Positions 25,301 through 38,500 are shown, numbered from the stretch's first letter. The stretch: DNA of 64,000 nucleotides from Pezizomycotina sp. ARF18 (GCA_002224055.1 AZLU01000017.1:161142-225141); one strand, 5' to 3'. The notes: generated by a model from the sequence alone, not told the origin. Translations and numbers: made by a program.

Positions 25301-25658
25301 AGAACGATGACTACGGAGAGCTCCTCGATGCAGTCGAGCTGTGTTATCGAACGCTTCGTGAAGTTTTCCATCTCGCGCAGGCATTCCATCTTGAGCGGTG
25401 TTTGTTTGGTGGGCTGGCTGGCGATTCATCCCTCGAGGTCGTGGTCGTCGGGCCGTCATCCGTCGGAGGTGTTCGTAGACGCGAAGGGTGCCATTGTTAA
25501 GGCCGACCAGCAGCTTGTCGCCTGTAAGCTAAAAGTTAGAGAGGGCTGTTAATATAGGTGTAATAGGGTGCCTTACCGCATGCTAGGATGGCTTCATGTT
25601 TGGACCTGTCCCTGACGCCGAGCTCCTTGATTAAGCTCGGAGAAAATGCTGTGAGCAT
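22308..25658 (-). CDS. VPS39: Vam6/Vps39, HOPS tethering complex subunit
   Basis: HOPS subunit that binds the Rab7-like GTPase Ypt7 and tethers vacuole/endosome membranes for fusion. The N-terminus MLTAFSPSLIKELGVRDRSK and following KLLVGLNNGTLRVYEHLR start the citron-homology (CNH) beta-propeller. The propeller continues through SVVIVLADAYVSLYDM and ends near FTLPNATHVHVP. A helical clathrin-repeat region follows (CALAKHDEAISILEQLD; YLWSKKLYRDALVLVKE; LEYSEWVLKKDPELAMQIF). The C-terminal zinc finger reads CPACHKRLG, then a frame-shifted DDTIAVLPDGRVIHYGC. Introns are visible near 25590-25530, 23576-23529, 23065-23010 and 22907-22862. A ~130-residue acidic/Ser-Gly insert lies between the CNH and helical parts. 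The frame breaks in the propeller and at the zinc finger are single-base. The stop at 22308 follows TQRRGFF. Confidence 0.92.
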
Positions 25659-26465
25659 CGCTCCGTGGAGAGAAGAGGATCTGGCAGGCTACGACATCCA
25701 AATGATCCGACGAAGACGCGCTGAATATCGAGAGAAGGATGTCAGAGAGATCGTGGTCGATGAAGAGACGGGGTAGACTTCGGGGGAGGCTGAAGATGTC
25801 GGGAAAGGTGGTTGCAGAATAAAGGAGCAAGAAGGAAAACGGGGTGAATTTCTTGTGTGTGTTTATTTGTTTGCGAGGTGTGTTGGTCGCTATGACATGT
25901 CGCCGTTGTGGAATTTGCCAACCTCAACGATTTCGGACACACGTGAGCCTCATGATTATATTGCACGTCCTAGAGTAGCACGCGCTTTAGCTTTTTATGG
26001 TCGTATGCTGCCGATTTAAGCTCCGCCGTACAAATAATATGGGATGCGTTTAAGCTCCAGCTAACACTTGTATTCAAAGACCTCCATTCCCGCATTCGTC
26101 GATGCTCTTGAGCTTGGAGAGAGGAGCAGGAATGAAATATACGACATCGAAATCGCGAATTCTGCTTGTATCATGTATGTATTGATCCTGCAATTAATAG
26201 CGTACAATGCAAAGCAGCTACCTGCTTTAAAGATTTATGAACAATGCAGCGCTCCATAGACCTTTGAAAACCGTCGTGTTTTGTGCCAATAAAAAGAAAA
26301 AGATTGCAAGCCATAGGCACCTCTCCGAGGATGCACCGGCCTTCATTTCTGAACTTGAAAGGTTCGTAAATCAATTGTATATGATAATGCAAAATCACCG
26401 CTAATTATCGAGTTATTTCACCTTCTATTTGCTCTCCTTCATTCCCTTCGCCGTCAAACTCCTTA
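25659..26465. other. Intergenic, VPS39 upstream and GON7 3' flank
   Basis: No coding-like frame. Both neighbours are on the minus strand, so this holds the VPS39 promoter and GON7 terminator. No distinct element is recognised. Confidence 0.5.
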
Positions 26466-26942
26466 TCAACCATCACTCTTCTTCCCCTTCTTCTTATCCG
26501 CCTTCCTCTGCTGCCTCTCCTGTATCTTCTTCTTCTCCTCCTCTTCCTCCTCCGCCCTCTCCCTCATAACCTCCGCCTCCAGCGCCTTGGTCTCCTCATC
26601 GTACTCTTCCTCCTCCTCTACATCCTCCGCTACCTCCTCCTTAACCGCTGCCGCCGGGGCAAGAGGCTTTTCGATCTCCATGCACTGCGTCAGGTGCGCA
26701 TTCAGCTTATTCTGTGCATCAGCCACGCTAGAGCGTAAGAACGACAGCTGGTGCGTGACGCTGCTGAATGCGGGCGCGGTATGTAGCGTGCTATCGTTTG
26801 GGTGGGCGACGGCGTCGGCGGGGGAGGGATCTCGTAGTTTAGGAGAGAGGGGGATTGTTTGTCGTTTGTTGTCGGTGTCGTTGGAGGTAGGTGGGGTGTA
26901 GGAGTATGAGACCGAGAATGCTGGTGGCTCGCGGGAATGCAT
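26466..26942 (-). CDS. GON7: Gon7-like KEOPS/EKC complex subunit
   Basis: Small fungal subunit of the KEOPS/EKC complex, which makes the t6A modification of tRNA and affects telomere maintenance and transcription. The 158-residue frame is uninterrupted. Near the N-terminus is FSVSYSYTPPTSND, matching the family's opening xLSxSYTSP-type strand. A central helix follows, FLRSSVADAQNKLNAHLTQC then MEIEKPLA, which corresponds to the helix with an NxFLTxxMEEDK-like pattern. Then comes an acidic EEVAEDVEEEEEYDEE region. The last ~40 residues are a Glu/Arg/Lys-rich tail ending KKKGKKSDG, longer than in most family members. Identification rests on short motifs in a fast-evolving family. Confidence 0.65.
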   Translation of the reverse strand: MHSREPPAFSVSYSYTPPTSNDTDNKRQTIPLSPKLRDPSPADAVAHPNDSTLHTAPAFSSVTHQLSFLRSSVADAQNKLNAHLTQCMEIEKPLAPAAAVKEEVAEDVEEEEEYDEETKALEAEVMRERAEEEEEEKKKIQERQQRKADKKKGKKSDG

Positions 26943-29900
26943 CGCTGCTTCGGTCTATAGGGATAAAAGGACAGAAAAGAGGATAGAGAATGGGAGTCGT
27001 AGGTGAGCGATAGGGTATAGGAGGGAGGGTCTTAGTTATTATCGACGGAAGAGCATTGGTATTTTGAGATGTTTAATATTTGTTTGCGTAGTGGTGTTGC
27101 ACAAAGAAAAATATTTGAAAAAGTCGTTTTTGAGCTGCAGCCGACAGCTACCCTTTGCTTATTTTGTTACTCAAAGTGCACATCGGATGTGAAGATCTGG
27201 ACACACTGGTGCCGAGTCACTTCGCGGAGAGCGTGTTGCTGCGTGCATATTCAGTGGTTACACGACTTGTCGCTTAGGGATCGATGTTCTCTATTTCAAG
27301 GCGGGTTGTAAACGGCATTCAGACGCCTTTTTCGTGATGTTTATTTTGTATTTTAGCTTAGAGAAAGCAAACAGTATAGTCTCTTCTTAGAAGTGACGGT
27401 GATGTTTTGCTTCGAAAACTATTAGTTTGGTGTACAAGTTTAACATGATGGATAGTTAGTTTCTCGAAACTATATTCGGTAGCATATGAAAGTACTCCTA
27501 GCTCACGGTTGTGATCATGTATGCATTTCCTGTATACACTCTCTAATGGCATTAAAGGATACTGATTCTCATCTTTTAAACACAGTTCTAAGATATTTAA
27601 TAATAATATATTAGCCAATATGCGATCTTGAAGTGGTTCTACTTACGTTTGCTTGTGGTGATTATCAGGAAGGGTTTCAGTGAAGGCGTGTATTACGCTT
27701 TGTAGTACTCGAACCAGATATACAACAAAAGAATGTGAAACTTCATAACACAAACCACGTATCTTAGAAGCTATATCATGATAATAATAGTGCAATATCA
27801 GTCAATTACTCAATACTAGCAACCAAATGAACCAACAGTAAAAAAAAGGAACTCTGGAGTCGTGAATTGAATGAACTATTACGAAAAAAAAAAAAATTTA
27901 GTGTGTTTTCGAAAAATTTCATGCATGTTATAGAGCGCTGATGAAGGCCTATAGTATTGAAGAAACACGCTCAGTAGACCACCCCCATACACCATCGGAA
28001 GTTATTCTAGGAATAACCACTGGATGGTGAACTGACTTCGAGAGATGCAGTCACGGGAGCGACTGGGTGCTCTGTCAGGTTCAAGAGGTCTGCTCCCCGA
28101 TGGGCGGTGGGGGATACAACAACTTACCCTCGGCATTGTTATAACTTGTGGGTCTGTAATAAACCGCCAGCGTTTATACAGGTGGGCCACATGCCCGGGA
28201 GGATGGCTTACTGATCGTGCTGGAAGATGGGGAGAAAGGGCTATATAAAGGGATAGCGGTAAAAAAAGTAAGGGAAAGAGCCCGGATCGGGCGGGCACGT
28301 GAGAGGGACCAGAAAATAATTACTGAGCTGTAACGGGGTACCGGGTAGGGAGGGACTCCTGTTAGCTAAAAAAAAAAAGAAATTAATTACTGGGCGGTAA
28401 CTGGGTACTGCTCGAGGAGGACTCCTGATCTTCCTGATAGTCAGAGAGATACCCCCTCGAAAAGAGAATCTTCTAGGATCTTGCTGATTCGGAAGTAGCT
28501 GGTGACTTACATGATATTGTATTCTGAGTATCCGCTCCCAGCTCCCTTCTTCGTTGCGTTTCCATTGGCCTCTTAACCATGATCTGTTATCGCAAGTCGC
28601 GTATGCGCGCCCGTGGTTGCGTAGCAGCTGCTTAATACTCTGTCCTAGAAGGAAAACATCGATCTTGATTCCACGAGCAATATCTCTGATATTTACCCGC
28701 GGCTTCTCTATTCTCTAAGCTCTAGCGCTTCACATGCTACTCTATACTTAGCGGGAGTCAAAGATATCGATAGGATTATATATGAGCCTGATGCAAGAAA
28801 TACGCTTCTTCTTGTCGTTAATGCATGGCACTCACCCTACTCCGGTCTTTCAAAGAACAGATATAATTCATAAAGCATACGTCAGGGTTCTTAAGCTAAA
28901 GCTCTCAGACGGCCGGATATCCTTTTTTTTTTTTTTACAATTTTCATTTTTCCGTAGCGGTTGCTTGCACATCTATGAGCCGGCCGTTGAACTTAAATAG
29001 TTTCGATCCTCTAATGCTCATCTAGATACCTAGTTTGCTTCGATCGGCATTGGACTCTTGCTTGAGAGTATTAGAATAATATATGTACGCAAATGTACGA
29101 AATATATGCATTACTCGAGCGAAATGGAGAACTTTGCATTCTAGCAGTAGCGAAGACCTGATGGAAAGAACGAGATACACACGATTTTATAGAATAAGTG
29201 TATTGATTGCATTCTTTAGATAACATAGAGTAACTTTTGTAACTTGGAAAACCGTGAAGAGTTTGTAATCAATACATTTGCTTGTCATCTTTGTCTCTCA
29301 TAAAAAAGCGAATGCTTTCGGCCTGAATGGGTGCACGGCTTGTAATAACGCTGGAGATTTTCTTCTAAATGTTTTTTCACCTCGAAGTCTGCGTTCCGCA
29401 GGTATACGTAGATAACCGTTTGCTTGGATACCAATTGATATCAGGAAAGTAACTTTTGAATAGGTTGGGTTGATCTATTCAAATAATTGGACACGAACAA
29501 TTCTTCTGCCTTAAAGATTTTAATCCGATCTCTTTATTACTTGTACCTGCTAATAACTGTTGCTCATAACCGTTGCTTTGGTTAGGAAGGATGAATTTCT
29601 AAGTCTCACTAGCTAGTTTTCATAGGTGCTTATATCGGCGTGTTACACGGAAGAATACGGAAATACTTAATTATACATAGTCATGATATAAGTCGATCTC
29701 GCTAATTCTCCTCCTCTTCTCACCTCTCCGCTCTCCGGCTTTTTCTGACCGTTCTGGAGGTTTCACCCAACAGTAACTACCGGATTCTAGTCCCAATCTT
29801 TCTGCCCATGTGCTTGAGATACAAAATCCTATATATTTTGACTGCTATAAATAAGAGGTGAAACATTTAAGTTTTAACACGTAAGTTTAGGGATAGATTT

Positions 29901-32900
29901 ATGAAATATCTATTGAATTATTCAACTTAACGCATCAGTTTTTCGACACTCTCCTTGTGGACGATATGCCATGTTGAATATTCTGTCATTATTTTCACGA
30001 CCTTGCCTGCATTTCTATCCCTCCATATTAACTTGGACAACTAGCCACTACCACAAATGGGTTTACGTAAGACTGGAAGATTTCTATATATTTGTTGGGG
30101 GTGCTTGTGTAGATTTCTGGTGTTTTAAGCCCTTCTTAGCGTAAACTTGATTGGTCGATCTTATGGTTTTGTTTTTCGCCTCTGGCGAATTAAGTATCTA
30201 GAAAATTTGGGGCTTCTGGTAATAGCGTTTCTCTGTTTTTGGTTTCCGGCATGTTCAAGGGTCTTGCAAGTCATTGAAAAAGTAGTATCGAGCCTTCGAC
30301 AGGGTTGCAACGCGGAGAGACAGAAACCTATGGGTGGTCAGTGGAAGTGTCCGGATATTTCTTTTCTGGCCTGTTAGGATAAGCTCAAATCAAATTCAAT
30401 ATGCCTTGCGCTTCGCGTTTTTATGTTACTTAATAAGTCTTGCTGTGACGGTAAAAGCCCACAGACGATTCTTCTGTGGTTGAGCAATATGGCGTGCACG
30501 TATGGTTTCCCCACGCGTCCAAGAGCCGGACTATGGTGCATCCGGTATTGGATCCAAGCCGTCAATAGCGACAGAAGATATCCAGTCGTCAGTGTCGATA
30601 GCGGATGTGCGTTTTGTCTTGATTGAAAGAATTCGTGTCGTTTAAATCCGTTATTTTATAGACTCTCGTGGATACGCTAAGAGGATTTCTAGGTTGATTT
30701 AGTATAAGCTTAGGCTATTCTGGTAAAGCAGCACAGCTCCGATGACCTCTGGCGACTTCCATGTATAATTTTTTTCATTGATAAATATGTGCTCCCTCCG
30801 TTTTTGGCAGCTCTCTTTGGCAGTATGAGGGGGTTCTTGAAAGATCATTCCTACGTTCATCTATTCTATCGTAGGGGGGTAAGTGTGGTAAAATTATGTT
30901 AAAGCTACGGGATTGCTCGATTCAAGACTGGAATACAAATATGCGTTCTAGGAGGTTTTTCCATTTAAATTGATAATAAGATACCACCGTTGGATGAATG
31001 TCTTGAGATTTTGGCCCTTATGTAACCAGACGCAATGCAGGGGTTGCTTATGCGTAAGCAACCTTGTTCGCCCACACAAAGTGAATATCGGACTTGGGGA
31101 ACATTATGGGCAAAATTTGTCTTCAGAAGAAAACTCGGATACGTTATGAAGTGTTTGTTGTCATGGCAGCATTTATCTACTGCCACTGCCATATTTCGCT
31201 GCTTATAGGGCGGGAGCTCTGTGGGATTTACGTCGCGATTCGTCAGGAAATATCCGTGCTATCGATCCTTCTTGCCCCTCTTCGCGTCGCGTTGGCATTA
31301 CTATCATGCATTCGAGTAAGGCGGATTAGTGCTCTCCGAAAATCCTCGCAGTCGTATGCTTCAGCGGATCTGGCGTCTGTGACAAATGAAAACACTGATA
31401 TGAGGGGTTTTCGCCATAACGGTGGAGGTTGATAAGACCAGACTATTGTCGGGACTTGCTCGTCTGGGCTATAAAAAGCCGGTGGTAGTCAGCAAAAGTA
31501 ATAGGCGCCTCGTCGTGACGACATAGGAGGAATCGGAAAATTTCACCGGGTTCTATCAGATAGGACTGCGGCGCTCTTCAAACTGTCGTTATGACATGTT
31601 TCTTCAACTTTCTTGAGAAGCTCGTCGACAGTACATTCGTCGGGGAAAACGAGCTTTATGGAATTTGCACCTTGTATCCGGATAAATTATTAATTATCTC
31701 AACTCTGAGTCCAGCTTAAAGCTGCGTAATAAAGGAGATTATCCCTCGCGTTCTCTGCTAAATTCTGATCCTCAGATTTATTCATATGCTGACCTGAAGG
31801 CATTTTAGACATCATTTTGATACCTTGAGTTAGTTGATCGTGTAGAAAGAAATATGGACTTGGTTTCCTTGCGCAGCACTGTGCGGGTAAGCCAATAGTG
31901 GTAGATTATCAAATGGTTTGAGAATTGGTGGTAGTGAGCTGGAGTATCTGAGCTCTGCAGGCTCTTCAATTCGACTTCGAGTGCTAAAGATTCGTATGTA
32001 CGGAGCTTAGACATATTTGAACTTGGCAATTTTTCCTTAAAAACTATATGAGATTTTCATTGTTTAGATCGTCTGTAGACCACTAACAGCCGCGTTGATC
32101 TCAAAATTGCCCGATACCTTGCAACTGCCTTCACTAATAATTTCAAGGTGGAAAGGCTGCGGCGCCATACTGCTATGAAACAAGGTCCGTACTAAGGCTG
32201 AGTTTTAGGTTATACGGGGTCAATGATCTATTAGATTTCTTTACGCTGATAATGAAGTCTGGACTCCATGTACATGACGCTCTGAAAGCATTCGTATCCC
32301 CAGTCCACTTAAACCCAATGTAAGCTTCGTTTGTGAAAAACCACGTGCCGATCACGTACTGTTATGAGGTGCGACGGCTTCACCTAGTGCGAGAAGAACT
32401 TTCAAGCCTCATTTTACGGACGCGTTGGTGTGATTGAACTAGAAACGATAATGTGTCGGTTGTGATCAGTAGTAGTAGTAGAGATTTTAAGAGAATGTAG
32501 TAAATGAGGAAGGCTTTATGGATTGCTTTCGATCTGCTGCGGTAGTTTAGGATAGCAATAGTCACAACGATAAAATAGGATTGGGCACGGTGAAATATGT
32601 TGATCTATATCATGCAGATAGGCATTGACGGAATTGATTTCTTCAGCTGACGAAGGGTAAGGATGTTTTTTTGCAAGAGTGAGACTACGACTCAAAATGG
32701 CTATGGTAGTCGTTATGAAACAATAGGTCTAGTCCACGTCAACTATGAACCGTACCTTCTGACTGGATTCTCATGATTCACCTTTGGCGTTCTCTCATAA
32801 GTACTATATCGATTCGGCGTTGTTTCCTCGCGGAACAGCGTAGAATGTCATCAGACTTTTATATTCTAAACAACCCGACGACTTTACTAAGAAAGAGGCT

Positions 32901-33439
32901 ATCTTATCGAAGTAAGTTTCGACTAAATTCTATGCGTTGCGGATCCTCGGAGCTCATATCTCCCACCTTCGTTCTGAACGTTCCTGGTCAGTATTGAAAT
33001 TAGGTAGTCCTTGATCCAGATCTGTTTACGAGGCGCAAAGTCCACTGCGACTTCGCTAGACGATTCTTTAAGCACTCCTCTTGCCAGAATTATTACATCC
33101 TGTCAACAGTATCCTAGAGGCTCTCTCCTTTCTTTGTCGTTTTGTGAAAAGCTTCACTCTAATTGCATCAAGTCAGATCTCGAAGCGTATCCGTCTTGCA
33201 CCACCTGACAGCCAAAGAGAACTTATACTTATCAGTCTACGAAGGGTCTAGAATCTAGCATTTTGAGTAATTTGAGCCAGCCTTTATGTCAAGAAGTCCG
33301 AGAGGCTTTTCAAATTGGTTTAGTTCATTCATTTACCCTTACTTCACGCACCAGAGGCCCCTAGTAGTATCGGTCGTGGTCGACCGTTAGCAATACATAG
33401 AGCTGCATAGAACGCTCTATGTTCGTTTCTCCAGGTGCT

Positions 33440-33472
<33 letters not shown>

Positions 33473-34695
33473 GCTCTTTGAGTAGAGCCTTTAATTCGTA
33501 TAGTTACTAGACCGGCGGTGGCTGTTATCGTTTTGCGTGCTACGAGAGGCGTGTCTGCATCGTGTATCCTGCGAGAAATTTTCTCTCCTGCTGCCTGTTC
33601 ATAGTATGGGCTAGGGAACATCGACGTAGGTTTTTCCACTTGGGGGCTATCGCTTAGAAGAGACAAACTTTTGTAGCTGTGACTACGGGGAATAGACTTA
33701 TTCAACACCTTTCGCTGCGGAGCTTCTGTATGAAGATTTATAATTACTCTGAATACACGCGAGCCTGATTATATATTATTCCTCCTGTATTCTTGACGAG
33801 TTTGATGCGTGTAAATTTACGTGCGAGCAATGTCAATTTAGATGAGATACAATAACGGGCAAGGTATTTGAATGGAGGTTGGAATGCAAGAAGGGGTAAC
33901 ATTGAAAGCTTTTACATTTGATTCTTTAAAAAAAAATTTTCTTATTTTATTTTTTTGATTCAATTTTATTTTCCAGCAACTGATGGAAAACTTCTGGAAA
34001 CCTCCAAGCCAGTAGAAGATTTTTCAAAGAACTCGCCTAATCGGGGAGCGATACAGGAAAGAGCGATTTCAAGTAGTTTCGTTTGATAAACTAAAGAACT
34101 TTAGAAGTATAATATACTTAAGTGGTAATCTACTGTGTTTTGCCGTCAACATTCTAGATCGCAGGTAACTATATCTAATGGCTTCATATTAAGGAGTAAT
34201 TTGAACAAGAAAATGCATTGAAGACATATTCATAGATCATTAGAACAATAGTATCAAGAAGGGCCTCATTCGATTGAAATACCTATTTGAGAATTACAGC
34301 GTTCTGTATTTTATTAATATGTTTTCATTTTGATGTATTTTTTTTCTTTTCTTTTTTTTTTTTTGATAGTGTTTGCCCTAAAAGTACTGCTTTAGTTTCT
34401 TATATATATATCTCATCACATATATATAACTGGAATATCAATATCACCAAACTACTTAAAGATACATATAATCCCCTAATCGTTCTAGATCTTTTTATCC
34501 TTCCTCCTCTCTCCTCTCCTATCTTTCTTCTTCCCTTAGGTATCATCATATTTATCAGGCTTTATAACAAAAAGCTTCATTATCTAGATAGCAGTATATA
34601 TACCAACAAGCACTTATTACGTCTGTAGACCTCTATATACCCATAGGTATTAAAACACAATCTCCTACTTGAATTCTCCTAGGGCTTTCTGAAGG
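26943..34695. other. AT-rich gene-free block
   Basis: Nearly 8 kb with no intact gene. Frames are short and none carries a recognisable domain. The DNA is TA-rich with abundant homopolymers, including 28 T at 33442-33469. Its composition contrasts with the GC-richer exons on either side. I infer a repeat-derived, mutated compartment, but no element can be named. Confidence 0.55.
33442..33469. repeat. Poly(T) run of 28
   Basis: Uninterrupted T28. Other runs of 22 or more in the window are at 17976-17998 (A), 38501-38523 (A), 40518-40539 (T), 47831-47852 (T), 52592-52613 (A) and 63730-63753 (T). Confidence 0.9.
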
Positions 34696-34870
34696 CATGG
34701 AAGACGCGACTGTGGGCTACATCAAGAGGTAAGAGAAATACTTTGCGTGGCGAGTGAAATTCGTTCTGACGTGGAGCAGACATGAGAGTGTCCAAGAAGT
34801 CCTTCGAGCGGGACTATCGCAGGTGTGCCTACCATATTGAAAAACTGGTCTTCGGTATGCTCACCCGCTG
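34696..34870 (+). pseudogene. Relic related to the LAGLIDADG/zinc-finger gene
   Basis: About 110 bp align closely with part of the minus-strand gene at 42610-42740. Both encode TV(G/E)YIKR, then a GGTAAG followed by KY(F/L)AWRVKFVLT, and after the inferred intron SKKS(F/V)ER(D/S)YRRCA. Many differences are synonymous in that frame. Downstream the relic reads YHIEKLVFGMLTR and stops. No LAGLIDADG or finger motif is present nearby, so this is a truncated fragment. Confidence 0.7.
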
Positions 34871-35495
34871 AACAGCCGTACATAGTTAAAATTAGAATCA
34901 AATGAGGGAGACCTCATTATCTCTCAAAAATGCAGTAAACGTAAAACAAAGTGTGTTATGGCGACACGTCCCAAATATAACTATAAAGATCCTAACGGTA
35001 TTGTAGATGCGGAGTATTGCTTGGAAGCTATCAGCGTTAGGCGAGATTTTAAGCCTGTACATATATAGCCGCAAAGCTTTACGAGGTGGGCTTAAAGGGT
35101 ACGCTGAATACTTATTCTCCAGAGTTTCTTTCTCGATTACAGGCTAAAAGTAATTGTTGAAATAATCTCAGATTTAATGAAACCAGCCATCCGAGGATAG
35201 TTGGCGTCCTGATGGTACTAGTACTATCCTCCTTTCCCCGTCACTAAAGTCTTCTTACTAGCTATGAATTGATCTATCAGTCGTGGGGTCTATTTATTGT
35301 CCAACAGGCAATCGAAAGAGAAAAATGCCTCGCGCGGTTACTTCCGATAAATACCAAAAAAAAAAAGAGCGTTGTGGTAGTTTAGGTAGGCTTGTGGTTC
35401 TGTTCTTCCACATTGAGGTGGCTTGTAGAATTTTACTCTTTTATAATAACTCTGTCCTCTGAGGCAGTAGCCCACTCCGTACCGAAAAGAATGGT

Positions 35496-35680
35496 TTTCC
35501 GCTTCGAAAGTCCATCTGGTGGAACGAACAAATGTATGCTTTCCGCGGCGAAAAATCGTACGATCGAACAGACATATTCATGCTCTCTGCGGGCGAAAAT
35601 TCGTGGGATTGAACAGGTATATTTGTGCTTTCCCGTTTCGAAGGCTCGCATGATGCTGGCAGAACTCGTAGATATACGCA
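35496..35680 (+). repeat. 44-bp minisatellite, four copies
   Basis: Diverged tandem copies start at 35496, 35540, 35584 and 35629, each opening with TTTCCGC- or TCTCTGCG-like sequence followed by CGAAAA and ending in TGTATGC/TTCATGC/TTGTGC. A fifth degenerate copy may follow. The phase is not a multiple of three except through indels, so it is probably non-coding. Confidence 0.75.
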
Positions 35681-36299
35681 AAGTCTTAAAGGTTCGCATA
35701 TCGTACGCACGCCAAGTCCTGAGCATACCTAAACATCAGAATTTGCCAATACGAAACTGTTACTAATTCTAAAAGTTAAGAACTAGCTATAATAACTTTA
35801 TACAAGCTATGCGCTGAGCGTACACAAGAATCACAGTTCGCTATGGTGTTTCCCTTCAGAAAGTCAAGGACGAGTTATAGTGGCTGGCATGCCCTTAAAC
35901 TAGCATAGGGCCTTGTCGCCTTCAAGTTGCGTGCGCGTGATTGTAAGCCTAATTTAGGTTGTGTACTTGTAGGACCCTTCCGAGTCTTGCTTTATACCTG
36001 TAGTATCTCTAGTGCTCCATCTGTAATGAGGTATTATGTTGGGTATAGGGCCTCGCATGTCTTGTATGGTTCCTTGGCCCTAGTTCTAACCCTTTGGTAA
36101 GACTAAATTTCTTATTTTTATTTCAAGGCGGCCCCAGAAGTCGTCATGAATGCGATACAGTTAGTTCCGCCTCGAATTTGCACAACTGTGGATAGTGATC
36201 TCCGACCGTTTCCTCGAATAATCTGTCTATTGTATGTAACGCTAGCATTTCAGGCAATCCGTTTATTACCGCGCTTTATTATTGCCCTTGAGACAATCA

Positions 36300-36560
36300 G
36301 CGGAATTCAGCTATCCTCTAGCTGTAGTTCTAAGTGTAGACGTAAATTAAATTCACGTTTCAGACGGTGTACTCCAGCTTCAACTCAAAAAGCTTTAAAC
36401 CTGAACGGCTGTCACGTTCCATACGATATCCCGATGCTTCTTTCAAACACCAGGCGTAAACTACGTAATTATTTCCGTGTTTCATATGATATCTTGTTAA
36501 ATGACGGAATAGTGTTTATATTCCTTGGATCTTCTTACGCTTCAGAGCTCTTATACTGCT
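36300..36560 (+). repeat. Weak internal repeat
   Basis: GTAGACGTAAATTA, near 36337, and GGCGTAAACTACGTAATTA, near 36452, are followed by related TTTCAGACG and TTTCATATGATATC sequences. CGTTCCATACGATATC also lies between them. They look like diverged copies of one unit with irregular spacing. Confidence 0.35.
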
Positions 36561-37329
36561 AATTGGTGCTGAAGTCTCTAACTCGCTTGTTTCACGCGAT
36601 TGAGATTACTTTTCTCTTATTGAACTCATGACGGTTGTAGGCAATTAAGCGATCATCGTGCGAACGCTTGTGTCGAAGCGAGATTATCCTCGAGCTCCTA
36701 GCGTTTCCGAATTTGTCGAGTGTAGAAGCTTGGTCTTGGAACGGTGGGGTGACGGAAGATCTTTGGAGTATCCAACGGAGGTAGAACCACGCATATGGCT
36801 GCTGAATCGCGTTTTGGGCTGTTGACTTCGGGTATCGTGACTACTCCCGTGCTGGTTTGGTTTGTAAAGTCTAGATATTACTATTGCAATTTCCTACGAA
36901 TATTACATTGCGTCGAATCTTGTGACGAGATTTTCGTAAGACGCTTCAAGCAGAAAGAAGGAACACGGGTATGCCTCATTTCCCGAAATCGTGTCCATAT
37001 CAGACTAGTATTCGGTAGATAATTATGAAATTGGAACAATCTAAGGAGTTCAATAAGCTGTGGGAGCACCCACCTGTCGGGTCATTCTCGATTCACTCTA
37101 AGATTAATTATAGAGGATACGAAAAGCGTCATACGCTGCGATATATTGTCTGTTCCCGGCTTGATCCGAATTGCGATGTCTGCTTACACCTCAGAACAGC
37201 ACCAAGCAGTCTACGTTAGACCGGAGATCGATCCTATACGGCCTGGAAGTGATAAAATAATTGAGATAACTGATAAGCATGTGGCCATGTAGACAATTCC
37301 TCTGCGATTCAATGTTCATAATGGCCAGA

Positions 37330-37815
37330 TTACAATAATCACCGTCTCGGCTTTGATTCTTGAGAGAGATGGTAGTGATAGTTTGATTATGTCAGCTGTA
37401 AGCAGGCTGGGCTTTTGGGAAGAAAAACGATGGATACTTAGATTATAAATGGCGCTCGCGCAATCTCGATTCTTAACAAGAAGAACCACGATAGCGAAAC
37501 TATATGATACGCCTGTGTCATGTTAATTTTTGGGAAGAAAGAAAAAATAATGGCTGTAATATTATACAAATAGCGGTATGGCGTTCATCTCTAGCAGGAC
37601 GATGATGGCGACATCATGTATGTCGCGGCGCAGTCTTAATTCTTGAGAAGAAGAACCACGATAGCGAGATTATATGACACGCCTACGTCATGTAAACTTT
37701 TGAGAAGAAAGTATAATGGCTGTTGGGTTATGCAGACGCCGTTATGGCATTCCTTCTTGACAAGACGATGATGGCGACATTATGTATGTGCGGCGCAGTC
37801 TTAAGTCTTAGTATG
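37330..37815 (+). repeat. ~170-bp tandem repeat array
   Basis: The marker AAGAACCACGATAGCGA occurs at 37481 and 37651, 170 bp apart. The surrounding ACACGCC..GTCATG, GAGAAGAAAG..ATGGCTG, GACGATGATGGCGACAT and GGCGCAGTCTTAA blocks recur in the same order. A more diverged copy precedes (about 37330-37445) and a truncated one follows (37792-37830). The copies are about 80% alike by eye in the central pair. Confidence 0.85.
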
Positions 37816-38500
37816 GAAAGAACGCTAAGACGCAGTAGCTTTTGTAGAAAAGACCGCCGATACAGGTCGGCTTGCAATTCGTCGTACCCTCTTTGGTCTC
37901 CAGACACAAAGGCTTTACTCGGCATGTGGTATGTAAAAGCGATATAATAATCCTTACTCTACTCGGAGTGTGTTATGATATCAAACGTAAAGGTTGCGAA
38001 AGTTCAAGGAGTTTATATTGCGCGACGCAAGTTGGCTAGTTTGGCGGTTTATGGGGTATATGCACGCCCATGTCGTTCATGGAATGGGAGCTCTTCAATA
38101 TGACCTTAGAATCCGCTCTGCAGCCGTAGTATTCAGGTCAAAAGCTTTTCCTACGATCTGTCCTGTCGATCATCTGTATTGAGACTGAGTACTTCGAATA
38201 AAACCTGAATAAGTTCATGTTCTAAGCTCGGAATTGTAGCTATCGATATCGTTGTCCTGGGCGTTACTCTCTTCTAGAAACTCGCTCCCTCCCTTGACTG
38301 CGAAACGAGCAGTTGCGCTTTTCGATAAAATAGTATCTTAGCATGATCCGGAATTACTTGAAATCCTCCGCATGATAGTAATCTCACAGGTCAAACACAG
38401 TCTCATCATATCTTGAATCCTCGACAGCTTACACTACAATTCTCCTGCTTAAAATGCCATCGAGTATAGCCTGAATTCTCCCGCGAACATTCATCGAAAC

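Noticed and set aside
36146-36562. 138-codon ORF in the AT-rich block
   Set aside because: No domain, and it overlaps weak internal repeats; likely chance.
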